Assembly (NCBI GenBank): GCA_040755395.1 | Contig: JBFMAX010000001.1 | Location: 634,816 to 698,815, forward strand | Length of the DNA: 64,000 nt | Reading direction: 5' to 3' | Origin: Nitrospirota bacterium | GTDB taxonomy: Bacteria > Nitrospirota > Nitrospiria > Nitrospirales > Nitrospiraceae | In this document: one piece after another, positions 7,558-15,809 of the stretch | Numbering within the stretch: the stretch's first letter is position 1 | Layout of the letters: the number at the start of each line of letters is the position of its first letter | Program-made: the position numbers and the translations under genes | Notes under the pieces: model-generated | What the model was told of the DNA's origin: nothing | Databases searched by the model: none | What the model saw: the letters and a program-made list of their open reading frames with translations, nothing else

Positions 7558-8820
7558 TTATTGCGGGAGCGACAGCAGCGTCCGCAGTCGCGCCAAAGAA
7601 ATGGCTTCGATTCGGCGATGGTCCCGCCCGACGACGGTTCGCGCCGTCGTCAGCGCGTTCACAATGGCCTCCTCCGTGGCCTCCACCGTGGCCGTCAGCA
7701 ATGGGTTCAGGTGGGTGTCCGCCAGGTGCGTCATGGAGAACGTGCGCTCTTTCGGATAGTGCGGGATACTATTCGCGGTCGAGAACGCGAGCATGAAGTC
7801 GCCGCTGCCGTGCCGCGCCGTGGAGCCGGTTCTGGCCAGCCCCAACGCGGCCCGTTTGGCGAGCCGGGAGAGTTGGCGGCTGTCCAGCGGCGCATCGGTC
7901 GCGATGATCACGATGATCGAGCCTTCGCCGCCGCCCGGCTGTCCCTCGTGCGCGACGGCATCCGACCCCTCCAGCGCACTCGACTTCCCGCTGAACGGCT
8001 CGCCTCGATCGTATAACCGGCCCACGGGGACACCGGCGATGATCAACTCCGGGCGCCGCCCGTGGTTGGCGTTGACCAGCACGCCGACCGTGTACCCTCC
8101 CTCCTCATCCGGCAACCGTCTCGAGGATGTGCCGATCCCTCCCTTGAACCCATACGACACCATGCCGGTGCCGGCTCCGACCGTGCCCTCCGCGACCGGA
8201 CCGGCGGAGGCGTGGTCCAGCGCTTCAATCACGTCCTGCTCGGACACGTGTCGCCCCTGAATGTCGTTGAGGCGGCCGTCGTCGCATTCGGCGACGACCG
8301 GGGTCAGGGTGTCATCGGTGATGCCGATATCGGGATAACGGGTGATCATCCAACTGATCACCCCGTTGGCCACGCGCGGCACGTTCAGCGTATTGGTCAG
8401 CGCAATCGGATATTCGAGAAAACCGGATTCCGCCACCCAGGCCAACCCCGTCATCTCGCCCGTGCCATTGAGGACAAAGGCTCCGGCCGGCGCCTTCTTC
8501 CGCCAGACATCATCGCGCGGGATGACGACCGTGACGCCGGTCCGCACAGGACCTTCGCCCGGCTTGAGCGGGCCCTCTCCTTTGATCAGGGTCACATGCC
8601 CGACTTTCACGCCCGCCACGTCGGTGATCGCGTTGAGCGGCCCGGGCGGGTAGCGGCCGATCACGATCTTCAGATCTCTCGCCCGCGCGCGGGGCTCCTC
8701 CGTGCCGGTCCCTGAAGAAGGCTCGGCGGTCCGACCTGTGCCGGAGAGCGAACAGGACGCCAGTATCGCGGCGACGATCACCGTCGCCATGCGGGCGAAC
8801 ACCATACAGCGGTGACGCAT
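7558..8820 (-). CDS. P1 family aminopeptidase (DmpA-like), lipoprotein
   Basis: P1 peptidases are autoprocessing Ntn-type hydrolases that remove N-terminal residues, often D- or beta-amino acids, from small peptides. Family blocks are present: NAITDVAGVKVGHVTL, GTVGAGTGMVSYGFKGGIGT, VLVNANHG, and GEGSIIVIIATDAPLDSRQL. The last contains the Gly-Ser pair at which the proenzyme cleaves to expose the nucleophilic Ser. Length (420 aa) is slightly above the usual about 375 because of an N-terminal signal with lipobox ILASC, so this copy should be membrane-anchored in the periplasm. The first ATG at 8820 is used; an internal Met five residues on is possible. Confidence 0.88.
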   Translation of the reverse strand: MRHRCMVFARMATVIVAAILASCSLSGTGRTAEPSSGTGTEEPRARARDLKIVIGRYPPGPLNAITDVAGVKVGHVTLIKGEGPLKPGEGPVRTGVTVVIPRDDVWRKKAPAGAFVLNGTGEMTGLAWVAESGFLEYPIALTNTLNVPRVANGVISWMITRYPDIGITDDTLTPVVAECDDGRLNDIQGRHVSEQDVIEALDHASAGPVAEGTVGAGTGMVSYGFKGGIGTSSRRLPDEEGGYTVGVLVNANHGRRPELIIAGVPVGRLYDRGEPFSGKSSALEGSDAVAHEGQPGGGEGSIIVIIATDAPLDSRQLSRLAKRAALGLARTGSTARHGSGDFMLAFSTANSIPHYPKERTFSMTHLADTHLNPLLTATVEATEEAIVNALTTARTVVGRDHRRIEAISLARLRTLLSLPQ

Positions 8821-8841
8821 TACAATCTTCCCGTCGGTCGG

Positions 8842-9174
8842 TCAGCCACGACGGTCCTTTCCGTCCGTCAAACGGGCCCGACACTGCGGACATCGTTCCA
8901 GCGCAGCCAGATCGATGACCCAGGAACTGTGCGGACGGGTCGTGGCCATGGTCCAGACCAGCTTGGCCAGGCAATGGGGGCAACGGAGCGCCGCGGTGAA
9001 CCACGCGAATGTGGCCACGCCCAGGAACAGGCCACAGGCGACCAGGGCCATAAACTGGCCATCTCTCCCCGCGAGCGAAAAGAGGGCCAGGGTGAACGAC
9101 CCTAAGGAAGCGCCGAACCCCCCGACGGCGACATAGAGCTTCCAGCCTTGCCCCGTCTCGATGATCCAGTTCAT
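8842..9174 (-). CDS. Two-helix membrane protein with C-terminal zinc ribbon
   Basis: The protein (about 110 aa) has two hydrophobic helices (VAVGGFGASLGSFTLALFSL and FMALVACGLFLGVATFAWF) followed by two CxxC pairs, CPHC and CPQC, spaced as in a zinc ribbon. An in-frame GTG at 9207 would add 11 residues; neither start has a good ribosome-binding site. It lies 21 bp upstream of the P1 peptidase on the same strand. The topology suggests a membrane-tethered zinc-binding domain; the ligand is unknown. Confidence 0.6.
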   Translation of the reverse strand: MNWIIETGQGWKLYVAVGGFGASLGSFTLALFSLAGRDGQFMALVACGLFLGVATFAWFTAALRCPHCLAKLVWTMATTRPHSSWVIDLAALERCPQCRARLTDGKDRRG

Positions 9175-9231
9175 CTCTTCAGCAGTCTTTCTGAGCCTCC
9201 CGCTCACCCACGTATGATGAAAATCATGGCT

Positions 9232-9319
9232 GGGCGAGGGGCAAAGGGCAGGGGGTTCAATTCCCCGCTACTGGCCCTCTGGCCTCGGGCCTCTCGCCTC
9301 AAGTCTTTAACCTCGCGCC
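9232..9319. repeat. Low-complexity inverted repeat filling an intergenic gap
   Basis: A G-rich arm (9232-9255, GGGCGAGGGGCAAAGGGC) faces a C-rich arm (9272-9297, ending GGGCCTCTCGCC), forming an imperfect hairpin, with a further C-rich run to 9319. It occupies nearly the whole gap between the zinc-ribbon gene and the beta-CASP gene stop. Related G-rich text recurs at 52914-53014 and elsewhere in the window. Confidence 0.5.
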
Positions 9320-10717
9320 TCATATCTCGTGTGACGATCCGCGCTCCGGCACGATCACGTCCATGCGCGGATGCTCGGCTTTGATGGCCGCCGCCAGCGA
9401 GAGCGCTTGTTTTTCTTCGCCGTGCACGACAAACGTCTTGGCCGGCGCCGGCTTGATCGATCGGACATAGGCCAACAGGCCCTTGCGGTCCGCATGGGCC
9501 GACAGGCCGTTGAGGCGGACCACCTGCGCGCGGCGCGGCGTCGGCACGCCGAAGATCGGCACCACGTCCCAGCCCTCGATCAACTTGCGCCCCAACGTGT
9601 GTTCGGCCTGAAAGCCGACGATCACGACGATGTTGGCTTCGTCCTGGACGGCGTGCTTCAGATGATGCAGCACCCGTCCGCCCTCGCACATACCCGACGA
9701 GGCGATGATGACGCAGGGTCCCTTCATCGCGTTCAGCCGCTTGCTCTCGTCGACGGACGACACGTAGCGGATGTAGCGCGCGGCGAAGGGGTCGCCCTCC
9801 GAGGCGAACGTGCGGAGCGTCTCCTCGTCGAAACATTCCGGATGCCGGCGGAAGATCTCCGTCGCCTTGGCGGCCAACGGCGAGTCGATGTAAATGGGTA
9901 ACGGATCGATTCGCCCTTCGCGGACCAGTTCCTTGATCCGCATCACCAGTTCCTGAGTCCTCCCAATCGCGAACGCCGGCACGATGATTTTGCCGCGGTT
10001 CAACTTGGCCTGGGCGAACACCCGCGCCACTTTGGCGTTGAGCGAGGCCCCGGCGTCCTCGTGGAGCCGGTCTCCATAGGTCGATTCGATGATCAGCACA
10101 TCGCAGGCCGGCGGCGCCGCGGGATCCCGGAGGATCGGCATGCGCGGCCGTCCCAGATCACCGGTGAAGAGGACGGTCGCCGTATTTCCGCGCGCCGTAT
10201 GCATGAGCCGTATGGCGGCCGAGCCGAGGATATGGCCGGCATCGTGGAACGAGGCGCTCATTCGCGGGCCGACCTTGATCACATCGCCATAGCGGGCGCC
10301 CGCGAAACGCCGCGCGATCGCCCGGACATCGTCGGCATCGTAGAAGGGTCGGAGACACCGCCGCCCCTTGCGCCCTTCCTGTCTGTTGACGTACTCGCAG
10401 TCGCTCTCCTGGATGCGGGCCGAATCCTCCAGCATGACCCTGGTCAGGTCGCCGGTGGCGGGCGTCACGTGCACCCTGCCGGCAAACCCGTGCTTGGTCA
10501 AGACGGGCAGGGCGCCGGAATGGTCGATGTGGGCGTGCGAGAGGAGCACCGCGTCCACCGCCTTCGGATCGAAGCCCAGAAAGCGGTTTTGTCGGTCCGC
10601 TTCCTGGCGGCGGCCTTGGAACAGACCACAGTCCAACAGGACGCGGCAACCGGGGGTCTGGATCAGGTGCCGGCTGCCCGTCACCGATCGCGCGGCGCCG
10701 TGAAAAGAAATGATCAT
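9320..10717 (-). CDS. Metallo-beta-lactamase/beta-CASP RNA nuclease-like protein
   Basis: The 465-residue protein has the full beta-CASP architecture: metal-binding HAHIDHSG near residue 60, the Asp in LFTGDLGRP, a beta-CASP insert, and the C-terminal RMMBL segment with GLSAHADRKGLL and FVVHGEEKQAL. This group resembles CPSF73-type ribonucleases and bacterial homologues often annotated as exonucleases of the metallo-beta-lactamase fold. It probably binds two zinc ions in the cytosol and cleaves RNA; substrate not known. Its start follows the LOG gene with a 4-bp ATGA overlap, indicating translational coupling. Confidence 0.9.
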   Translation of the reverse strand: MIISFHGAARSVTGSRHLIQTPGCRVLLDCGLFQGRRQEADRQNRFLGFDPKAVDAVLLSHAHIDHSGALPVLTKHGFAGRVHVTPATGDLTRVMLEDSARIQESDCEYVNRQEGRKGRRCLRPFYDADDVRAIARRFAGARYGDVIKVGPRMSASFHDAGHILGSAAIRLMHTARGNTATVLFTGDLGRPRMPILRDPAAPPACDVLIIESTYGDRLHEDAGASLNAKVARVFAQAKLNRGKIIVPAFAIGRTQELVMRIKELVREGRIDPLPIYIDSPLAAKATEIFRRHPECFDEETLRTFASEGDPFAARYIRYVSSVDESKRLNAMKGPCVIIASSGMCEGGRVLHHLKHAVQDEANIVVIVGFQAEHTLGRKLIEGWDVVPIFGVPTPRRAQVVRLNGLSAHADRKGLLAYVRSIKPAPAKTFVVHGEEKQALSLAAAIKAEHPRMDVIVPERGSSHEI

Positions 10718-11571
10718 GCAGTTCGGTCGATCCGGTGGCGAGCGGCGATCAAATCCCAGGCCTCCCGGGCCGTCTCGGCGTAGTGAAAGAGCGTGAGGTC
10801 TTCCGGACTGACCAAACCTTCCTCGACCAGCATCGACCAGTTGATGAGCCGTTCCCAGAACGCGCGCCCCACCAGCACGACGGTGACGCCGGTCACCTTG
10901 CCGGTCTGGAGCAACGTCAAGGTCTCGAACAGCTCATCCAGCGTGCCGAACCCGCCGGGAAAGGCCACCAAGGCCTTCGCGCGAAGCAGGAAGTGCATCT
11001 TGCGCAGCGCGAAGTAGCGGAACTGAAAGCACAGCGACGGCGTAATATACGGGTTGGGCCGTTGTTCATGCGGCAGGGTGATGTTCAAGCCGACGGACTT
11101 CCCTCCCGCGTCGGCCGCGCCGCGGTTGGCCGCCTCCATAATGCCGGGGCCCCCACCGGTGACGACCACAAAGTCGCACACGCCGTTGACCTGGCAGGTG
11201 GAGGATACCAGTCTGCCGAACTCGCGCGCTTCGTCGTAATAGCGGGCGAGGGCCAGGTGCCGGAGCCCGATTTCGACCGCCCGCCGTCTTTCCGGGTCGT
11301 TCGGCTGCGCAGCCAGCTCGGCTTCTGCGCGGGCCAGGATGTCCTTCGCCCGGGCCGAGTCGACGAGTCGCGCGCTGCCGAAGACCACGATGGTGGAACG
11401 AATGCCCGCTTCTCGCTGAATCAGCTCGGGCTTGAGGAGTTCGAGCTGCAGCCGCAAGGGGCGCAGTTCGTCGCGTTGCAGGAATTGCACATCCCGGTCG
11501 GCGGGAATGTAGGAAGGAGAGCGCAACAGCGCGTCGGTCGTCCGGTCGTTATCGGAATCGCGGGCGCTCAT
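10714..11571 (-). CDS. LOG family protein (nucleoside-5'-monophosphate phosphoribohydrolase-like)
   Basis: The family motifs are intact: GGGPGIMEAANRGAADAGG and PGGFGTLDELFETLTL, which form the active site of LOG (Lonely guy) proteins and related TIGR00730 Rossmann proteins. Known members release the base from cytokinin or purine nucleoside monophosphates. The 285-residue length includes an about 70-residue helical N-terminal extension common to the longer bacterial members. It overlaps the downstream beta-CASP gene by 4 bp. A role in nucleotide salvage or clearance is inference. Confidence 0.88.
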   Translation of the reverse strand: MSARDSDNDRTTDALLRSPSYIPADRDVQFLQRDELRPLRLQLELLKPELIQREAGIRSTIVVFGSARLVDSARAKDILARAEAELAAQPNDPERRRAVEIGLRHLALARYYDEAREFGRLVSSTCQVNGVCDFVVVTGGGPGIMEAANRGAADAGGKSVGLNITLPHEQRPNPYITPSLCFQFRYFALRKMHFLLRAKALVAFPGGFGTLDELFETLTLLQTGKVTGVTVVLVGRAFWERLINWSMLVEEGLVSPEDLTLFHYAETAREAWDLIAARHRIDRTA

Positions 11572-11634
11572 CCGGACGGCATTATAGCGGGACGCCTCTC
11601 ATGCGGCAATGTGAGGGACCTGGCGCCTGACAGA

Positions 11635-12114
11635 TCAGAAAGGCCACGGATTGAAGCTGGAGTTGCTGGTATGTTTCGCGAACGCATGCTCGCGAACAAC
11701 CCACCGGGAGTCGAACACAACCTCAAACACATCCGTCCCAAGGCCACCTGCGGAGAGGATCAAATCAGGGGAAACCGTCAACCAAAACCGGGCCGGCCAA
11801 CCGAAGTTGACCCGTGAATACTTGGCGTCTCGAAAGTGATACAGAACGGCCGCGCCTCCGTCCAAGCCGGCCAGTTCGTCGGGAGCCCCGAGATGCTTCA
11901 CGACATCGGCGAGCGTGGTTTGCCCCGGGACAATGAAGGCGATGTCCTCCTGGCGTATCGGGTCGTTGATCGAGAGTCGAGCGACGGTCGCGAACCCGCA
12001 GCCTGATAGCCCCAACGGCACGAGGCACGCGGCAAGGGGCAAGAGATGGAGGCCAAGGGCCAAAAGCCGACGAGCAAGGCCGATCGCTTTAACGCTTGCA
12101 CGTCGTTCTCCCAT
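11635..12114 (-). CDS. BamE/SmpA-like lipoprotein, copy 1
   Basis: The mature part begins at a lipobox Cys (LGLSGC) and has the BamE/SmpA/OmlA-type core: INDPIRQEDIAFIVPGQTT, VVKHLGAPDELAGL and a YHFRDAKYSRVNFG strand. I start at the ATG at 12114, which has AGAGGC upstream; an in-frame GTG at 12144 overlaps the end of the upstream gene and would give an overlong leader. The leader is encoded by G-rich low-complexity DNA like the intergenic repeats of this window. It may bind or help assemble outer-membrane proteins, but it differs enough from BamE that only the fold is claimed. Confidence 0.68.
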   Translation of the reverse strand: MGERRASVKAIGLARRLLALGLHLLPLAACLVPLGLSGCGFATVARLSINDPIRQEDIAFIVPGQTTLADVVKHLGAPDELAGLDGGAAVLYHFRDAKYSRVNFGWPARFWLTVSPDLILSAGGLGTDVFEVVFDSRWVVREHAFAKHTSNSSFNPWPF

Positions 12115-12136
12115 CGCCGCTTGCCTCTCGTCCTCT

Positions 12137-12553
12137 TTAGTCACCGAACGGCCAGAACTGGAATTTCAGCCGATCCGTACGCCTGCCGAACACCACGTCT
12201 TCGACGACCCCGTCGCGATTGAACAGGATATACAGGTCGTCGCTCTTGATGTTGACCCGTGAAAAGTTCACCAGGAGGAGCAGAAGGCTCCCTGACTTCA
12301 GATCGTAACGGTAATATTGGAAGATGTCGTGACCATTGGCTTGAACGATCCGATCGGGCGCTCCCAGAACCGAAACCACTTCCGATCGGGTGGTGGCCCC
12401 CTTTTTGATCTTCTCCACGTCCTCCGGCTTGAACTCGTCGCCCAGGTTGCCCCTGCTGAAGGCGCAACCGCTCGCAAAGAGCAGGCAGAGGCAGAACCAT
12501 AGACTGATCGTTCGAAGATTGATGCCCCTGGGAACTGCGCGTCTCGGGAACAC
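12137..12553 (-). CDS. BamE/SmpA-like lipoprotein, copy 2
   Basis: The start is a GTG at 12553 with GGAGGT seven bases upstream, one of the best ribosome-binding sites in this part of the window. A signal peptide ends in lipobox FASGC. The core FKPEDVEKIKKGATTRSEVV, SVLGAPDRI, FQYYRYDLKSG and LYILFNRDGVVEDVVF matches the BamE/SmpA fold well. It is immediately upstream of copy 1 and their reading frames almost touch, so the pair is probably cotranscribed and arose by duplication. The upstream neighbour is a GNAT acetyltransferase 40 bp away. Confidence 0.75.
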   Translation of the reverse strand: MFPRRAVPRGINLRTISLWFCLCLLFASGCAFSRGNLGDEFKPEDVEKIKKGATTRSEVVSVLGAPDRIVQANGHDIFQYYRYDLKSGSLLLLLVNFSRVNIKSDDLYILFNRDGVVEDVVFGRRTDRLKFQFWPFGD

Positions 12554-12593
12554 GGAACAGACCTCCTCTCCTGAACGGCGTTGCAAACGTCCG

Positions 12594-13115
12594 TCACGGC
12601 GCGGGAGTCGCTTGGACTCCCTTCGACAGCACAAAATCTTCCTCGAACACGGCATAGGCGGTGCGCGAGAGACCGACCCGTTGGTAGACGGTCTGCGCCA
12701 CGCGATTACCGTCTTCGACGTAGAGACGAACTCCGCACACATCCCTTTGCGCGCGGGCCTGGCTGACGATCGTCTCGTGCATGCGCCGATAGACGCCCTG
12801 CCGGCGCCACGCGGGGTCGACGTAGACGCTTTGAATCCACCAGAACTGGGCGTTGCGCCAGTCGCTCCATTCATAGGTCACCAGGAGCTGGCCGACGATC
12901 ACCGGCGGAGTCCCTTCCTGATGCACTTCCGCCACATTGAAAAAACCTCGTTCCGTCGACTGCAAGACGGCCAGCGTGCCGAGCCGCAGTCGATCCCGGT
13001 CCAAGGTCCGGCCTTCCGTTTCGAGCGCCATGGCCGCGCTGAACGACGCGATGACGTCCGCGTCTTCCAGCCGGGCGCGTCGGACGATCAGCCGATCGAT
13101 TAGCGGCTTGGTCAT
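12594..13115 (-). CDS. GNAT family N-acetyltransferase
   Basis: The 173-residue protein has the GNAT layout: IRRARLEDADVIASF-like opening (IVRRARLEDADVIASFSAAM), a central WWIQSVYVDPAWRRQGVYRR segment carrying the acetyl-CoA-binding RRQGVYR loop, and GVRLYVEDGNRVAQTVYQRV near the C-terminus. It should transfer an acetyl group from acetyl-CoA to an unknown small molecule or protein amine. Its ATG overlaps the stop of the DUF502 gene by 4 bp (ATGA), so the two are translationally coupled. Confidence 0.88.
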   Translation of the reverse strand: MTKPLIDRLIVRRARLEDADVIASFSAAMALETEGRTLDRDRLRLGTLAVLQSTERGFFNVAEVHQEGTPPVIVGQLLVTYEWSDWRNAQFWWIQSVYVDPAWRRQGVYRRMHETIVSQARAQRDVCGVRLYVEDGNRVAQTVYQRVGLSRTAYAVFEEDFVLSKGVQATPAP

Positions 13116-13735
13116 ACGCTTCCCCTCGGATCGGCAAGCCAGCCCCGAGCCGGTTTGTAGAAGCCGGCCGAGAACTCCATCTTCATGGCATCCTCCGGCA
13201 GCAGATTGATCGGACGGACGTGGTGACGCGGGACAAACGCCAGATATCCGGTGAACGGATGGATCGCCGTCGGGACGAACACCATCACCAGCTCGGCCCC
13301 CGGAGCGACTTGCAGCGGCGCAGGAGCCGATCCCATCACGAACCCCAATGCCCAGAGTCCGTCGCGCGGAAACGGAAAGGCCACCACGGTGCTGCGGCCG
13401 AATCGGGATCGGAAGTTGAACAGGTCCGTCATGCCCTTGAGCGTCAGATACACGCTGCGCACGACCGGGATGCGTTCCAACCAGTCTTCGGCGCGACGAA
13501 ACAACCGCTGTCCCAGAACATGGGTTGCGATCACGCCGCCGAGGAGAATGAGCGCGAACAACGTCAGCACGCCCAATCCGGGAACGCCGGATGCGATGCG
13601 GGTGCCCAGCAGGTCCACGATCAGCTCGTCAAGCGCCGCGAACAGCGTGGAAAGGATCAGGAACGTGGCCCAGGCCGGCACCAACAGCAGCAAGCCGGTC
13701 AGCCAGTGACGCCACAGTTTCCGAGGTCCGGTCAT
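13112..13735 (-). CDS. DUF502 family membrane protein
   Basis: The 207-residue protein has two transmembrane helices near the N-terminus (WLTGLLLLVPAWATFLILS and GVLTLFALILLGGVIATHVL) followed by a soluble part with the DUF502 blocks RIPVVRSVYLTLKGMTDLF, FPRDGLWALGFVMG and VFVPTAIHPFTGYLAFVP. Plant homologues (LAZ1/COV1-type) are linked to membrane organisation, but the bacterial function is not established. It is the first gene of a tight unit with the GNAT gene and the two BamE-like lipoproteins. Confidence 0.85.
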   Translation of the reverse strand: MTGPRKLWRHWLTGLLLLVPAWATFLILSTLFAALDELIVDLLGTRIASGVPGLGVLTLFALILLGGVIATHVLGQRLFRRAEDWLERIPVVRSVYLTLKGMTDLFNFRSRFGRSTVVAFPFPRDGLWALGFVMGSAPAPLQVAPGAELVMVFVPTAIHPFTGYLAFVPRHHVRPINLLPEDAMKMEFSAGFYKPARGWLADPRGSV

Positions 13736-13908
13736 GACACTCCTCCAGAACGAGCGCCCCCCAGTGTAGCAGATTTCGCCCGACCGGATGAAACCTCTGG
13801 AAGTCCGACCGGCGCCTTGATCTTTCGATGGGGTTGCACTATCCTCTCCTTCGCGTTTCGGTTTTCGGCCGAGATGTCGACAATCTCAACGCGGGGGGGG
13901 AGGCTGGT

Positions 13909-14193
13909 ATGGGAGAGGCGACGGGTAAACGGGTCAACATCGCTCCGGATCTGCTGGCCATTCTCTGCTGTCCGGAAACCAAACAGGAGGTCAGCTTGGC
14001 CGACGAAACCCTGGTCGAGAAGCTGAACGCCGCCGTTGAGAGAGGCGAACTGAAGAATAAGGCCAAGAAGCCGGTAACTGAAAAGTTGGACGGCGGCTTG
14101 GTCCGGGCCGACCGAAAAATCGTCTATCCCGTCCGGGAGGATATCCCGGTGATGCTGATCGAAGAAGGTATTCCGCTCGACCAAATCGCCTGA
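13909..14193 (+). CDS. Trm112-like small protein
   Basis: The 94-residue product starts at an ATG preceded by a GGGGGGGAGG run. LLAILCCPETKQEVSL near the N-terminus and the C-terminal KIVYPVREDIPVMLIEEGIP match the Trm112/YcaR domain, which in other organisms activates methyltransferases. A central charged insert (residues 34-62) separates the two halves. Only the CC pair remains of the zinc ligands, so metal binding is doubtful. Its partner methyltransferase, if any, is not adjacent. Confidence 0.75.
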   Translation: MGEATGKRVNIAPDLLAILCCPETKQEVSLADETLVEKLNAAVERGELKNKAKKPVTEKLDGGLVRADRKIVYPVREDIPVMLIEEGIPLDQIA

Positions 14194-14540
14194 CCACATC
14201 TCGCTCCCCTGGATTGCGTTCCGCTTGTCCGTCCGCGCTCTTCCGCACGGCCCTTCTTGGAAATCTTCGAGCGTTCATGGACGGGCTGTTTGCTTCCAAC
14301 ATAGCCATCAGGTATCAGCCGCCAGCTATCAGTTTCACCCTCGCCGATCCCTCCCCCTCGTGAAGGAGAATAAACGAGTGGGGGATTTTCGCGGCACCTG
14401 TTGCTCCCGGTACCCGTTGCTCTGCCCGTTGCCACTGATCGATCAGGGTGAGCCCATGATGGCTGTTTCATGACTCCAGGGATTCGTAGATGGCGAAAGG
14501 GGTACCGACCAGCACGTGCTGGGATCGGTCGAAGCGGAGG
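14194..14540. other. Gap between convergent genes: repeat text and a terminator-like hairpin
   Basis: No gene was found in this 347-bp gap. It contains low-complexity text with TATCAGCCGCCAGCTATCAG (14313-14332), the hairpin listed separately at 14353-14389, and CCCGGTACCCGTTGCTC (14406-14422), which recurs exactly at 25092-25108. Short frames here lack ribosome-binding sites. Confidence 0.5.
14353..14389 (+). terminator. Possible rho-independent terminator
   Basis: CCCCCTCGT (14353-14361) pairs with ACGAGTGGGGG (14374-14384) with one bulged T, followed by ATTTT. It lies about 160 bp beyond the Trm112-like gene on the plus strand. Confidence 0.4.
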
Positions 14541-14831
14541 TCACGGGCGGAAGAGCTCTGTCTCGACGCGCTGGTTGTCGGTTTTCGACCCGGTCGACGT
14601 GCCGCACCGGGTGCAGAGATACTCGTAGAGGTTTCCGGACGGCAACACCAGCAGCAGGCGCTCGCGCGTAGGAGTCGCCTGATGGCAATGGGGGCAGTAA
14701 AGCAGCGAAGCTTGAAAGGACCCGTATTGGTCGATCGGGCCAGTTGCGCCCTTCGTTCCGTACGGCGCTCCCGCCCGTCCGGCCGGCGCGGCAGGCCGGC
14801 CAGTCCCGGGTCTGCTGTGCGTGCTCGACAT
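14541..14831 (-). CDS. Small zinc-ribbon protein, probably leaderless
   Basis: The 96-residue product has two knuckles, CPHC (about residue 46) and CTRC (about residue 73), separated by LLLVLPSGNLYEYL, so a zinc ribbon is likely. The N-terminal 40 residues are Gly/Pro/Ala-rich and probably disordered. There is no ribosome-binding site; instead a -10 element TAAGAT lies only six bases before the ATG, so transcription probably starts at or next to the start codon. Function unknown; the fold suggests nucleic-acid or protein binding. Confidence 0.65.
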   Translation of the reverse strand: MSSTHSRPGTGRPAAPAGRAGAPYGTKGATGPIDQYGSFQASLLYCPHCHQATPTRERLLLVLPSGNLYEYLCTRCGTSTGSKTDNQRVETELFRP

Positions 14832-14837
14832 AGCCGA

Positions 14838-14867
14838 ATCTTATGCGGCGCGTTGGATCAAGGTCAA
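14838..14867 (-). promoter_or_regulatory. Sigma-70-type promoter abutting the start codon
   Basis: TTGACC (14862-14867) and TAAGAT (14838-14843), read on the minus strand, are separated by 18 bases. The gene start at 14831 follows the -10 element by six bases, which predicts a leaderless mRNA for the zinc-ribbon gene. Confidence 0.5.
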
Positions 14868-14897
14868 TATGTGAAGCGCCCTTGCCCGCCGAGCGTG

Positions 14898-15161
14898 TTA
14901 TTGGGCGGGCCAAGGCGGCCGGCCTTTTTCCGAGACTTTCTGGCGGCCTCGATAGAGCCACCAAACGGAACGGCTGAACTGGACCACGACGTACACGGCA
15001 AGGCCCATGAGCAGACCATAGAATCCGGCATGGCTCCATGGCCAGAGTTCCGGCGCATGCAGCACCACACCCAACGCGATGTGCCCTCCAAGGCCCAGAC
15101 AAATCGCGAAGATGATCCACTCTCGCGTCATGGGATTCTTGGCCAAGAATCCTGAACCCAT
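14898..15161 (-). CDS. Two-helix membrane protein, unknown
   Basis: The 87-residue protein starts at an ATG with GGAGGG six bases upstream. Two hydrophobic segments (EWIIFAICLGLGGHIALGVVL and AGFYGLLMGLAVYVVVQFSR) are separated by a Trp/His-containing loop, HAPELWPWSHAG, and a basic C-terminal tail follows. No motif identifies the family. Histidines within or near both helices could bind metal or haem, which is speculation. Confidence 0.65.
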   Translation of the reverse strand: MGSGFLAKNPMTREWIIFAICLGLGGHIALGVVLHAPELWPWSHAGFYGLLMGLAVYVVVQFSRSVWWLYRGRQKVSEKGRPPWPAQ

Positions 15162-15368
15162 ACCGTACCCTCCGCGTCGACTTGTCGGTATGCCGCGGCC
15201 AGGACTCTCCTGGGTGACGGTTGAACAACACGTCCGTCACCGCTTCGAAGTCCTGCAGATTGCCGCTCGACAGGCACGACCTTCCGCCGATCGGCCGACG
15301 ACACCTCTACCCCACCGCCCCTGAAAAATAAGGCGCGGTCAAGGAACCGAGCGGCACGTTGGCGAAGG

Positions 15369-15737
15369 TTACACCGAACTCTTGGCGGATTCGATCTCGG
15401 TCGCGGTAATGAGGCTGGACAGATAATCTGCCACGAAGGTGAGCGCCTCCTCACGTCCGTCCGCCCGTCGGCCTTTCTCGCGGCGCTGCACCGACAGTTC
15501 ATGATCCAGGTCGGATTTGACGTCGGTCAGTACCCGTTGCAGGGAAGAGGGCGTCAGGTTGGCGTCCATGTCCTCGAGTTCCTGGCACCGGTCAAGAACC
15601 CAGTTCAGGCCTTCGATCCGGCCCGCATAGTGTTCCTGTTCGGCGGTGTCGATTCTCGCCATGGTGGTGGCAAAGGTCTGCGCCTCATATACCAGATTGT
15701 AAAAACTGGTCACAGCTCGTTGAAGCGTCGGATTCAT
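15369..15737 (-). CDS. Helical cytosolic protein, unknown
   Basis: The start is an ATG at 15737 with GAGGAG seven bases upstream, giving 122 residues. The sequence is almost entirely amphipathic helix (TLQRAVTSFYNLVYEAQTFA, VLDRCQELEDMD) with no signal peptide or membrane segment. The composition resembles small regulatory or scaffold proteins, but no family was recognised. It is followed 72 bp downstream on the same strand by another unknown gene. Confidence 0.62.
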   Translation of the reverse strand: MNPTLQRAVTSFYNLVYEAQTFATTMARIDTAEQEHYAGRIEGLNWVLDRCQELEDMDANLTPSSLQRVLTDVKSDLDHELSVQRREKGRRADGREEALTFVADYLSSLITATEIESAKSSV

Positions 15738-15809
15738 ACTTCTCCTCGTGTCAAAAATATACCTCATTATACATGAGAACGGAGCGACGACAAGCGGTAT
15801 TTTGCGCGG

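Noticed and set aside
9249..9275. GGGGGTTCAATTCCCC resembling a tRNA T arm
   Set aside because: No acceptor, D or anticodon arms fit within the required distances, and it falls inside low-complexity repeat text.
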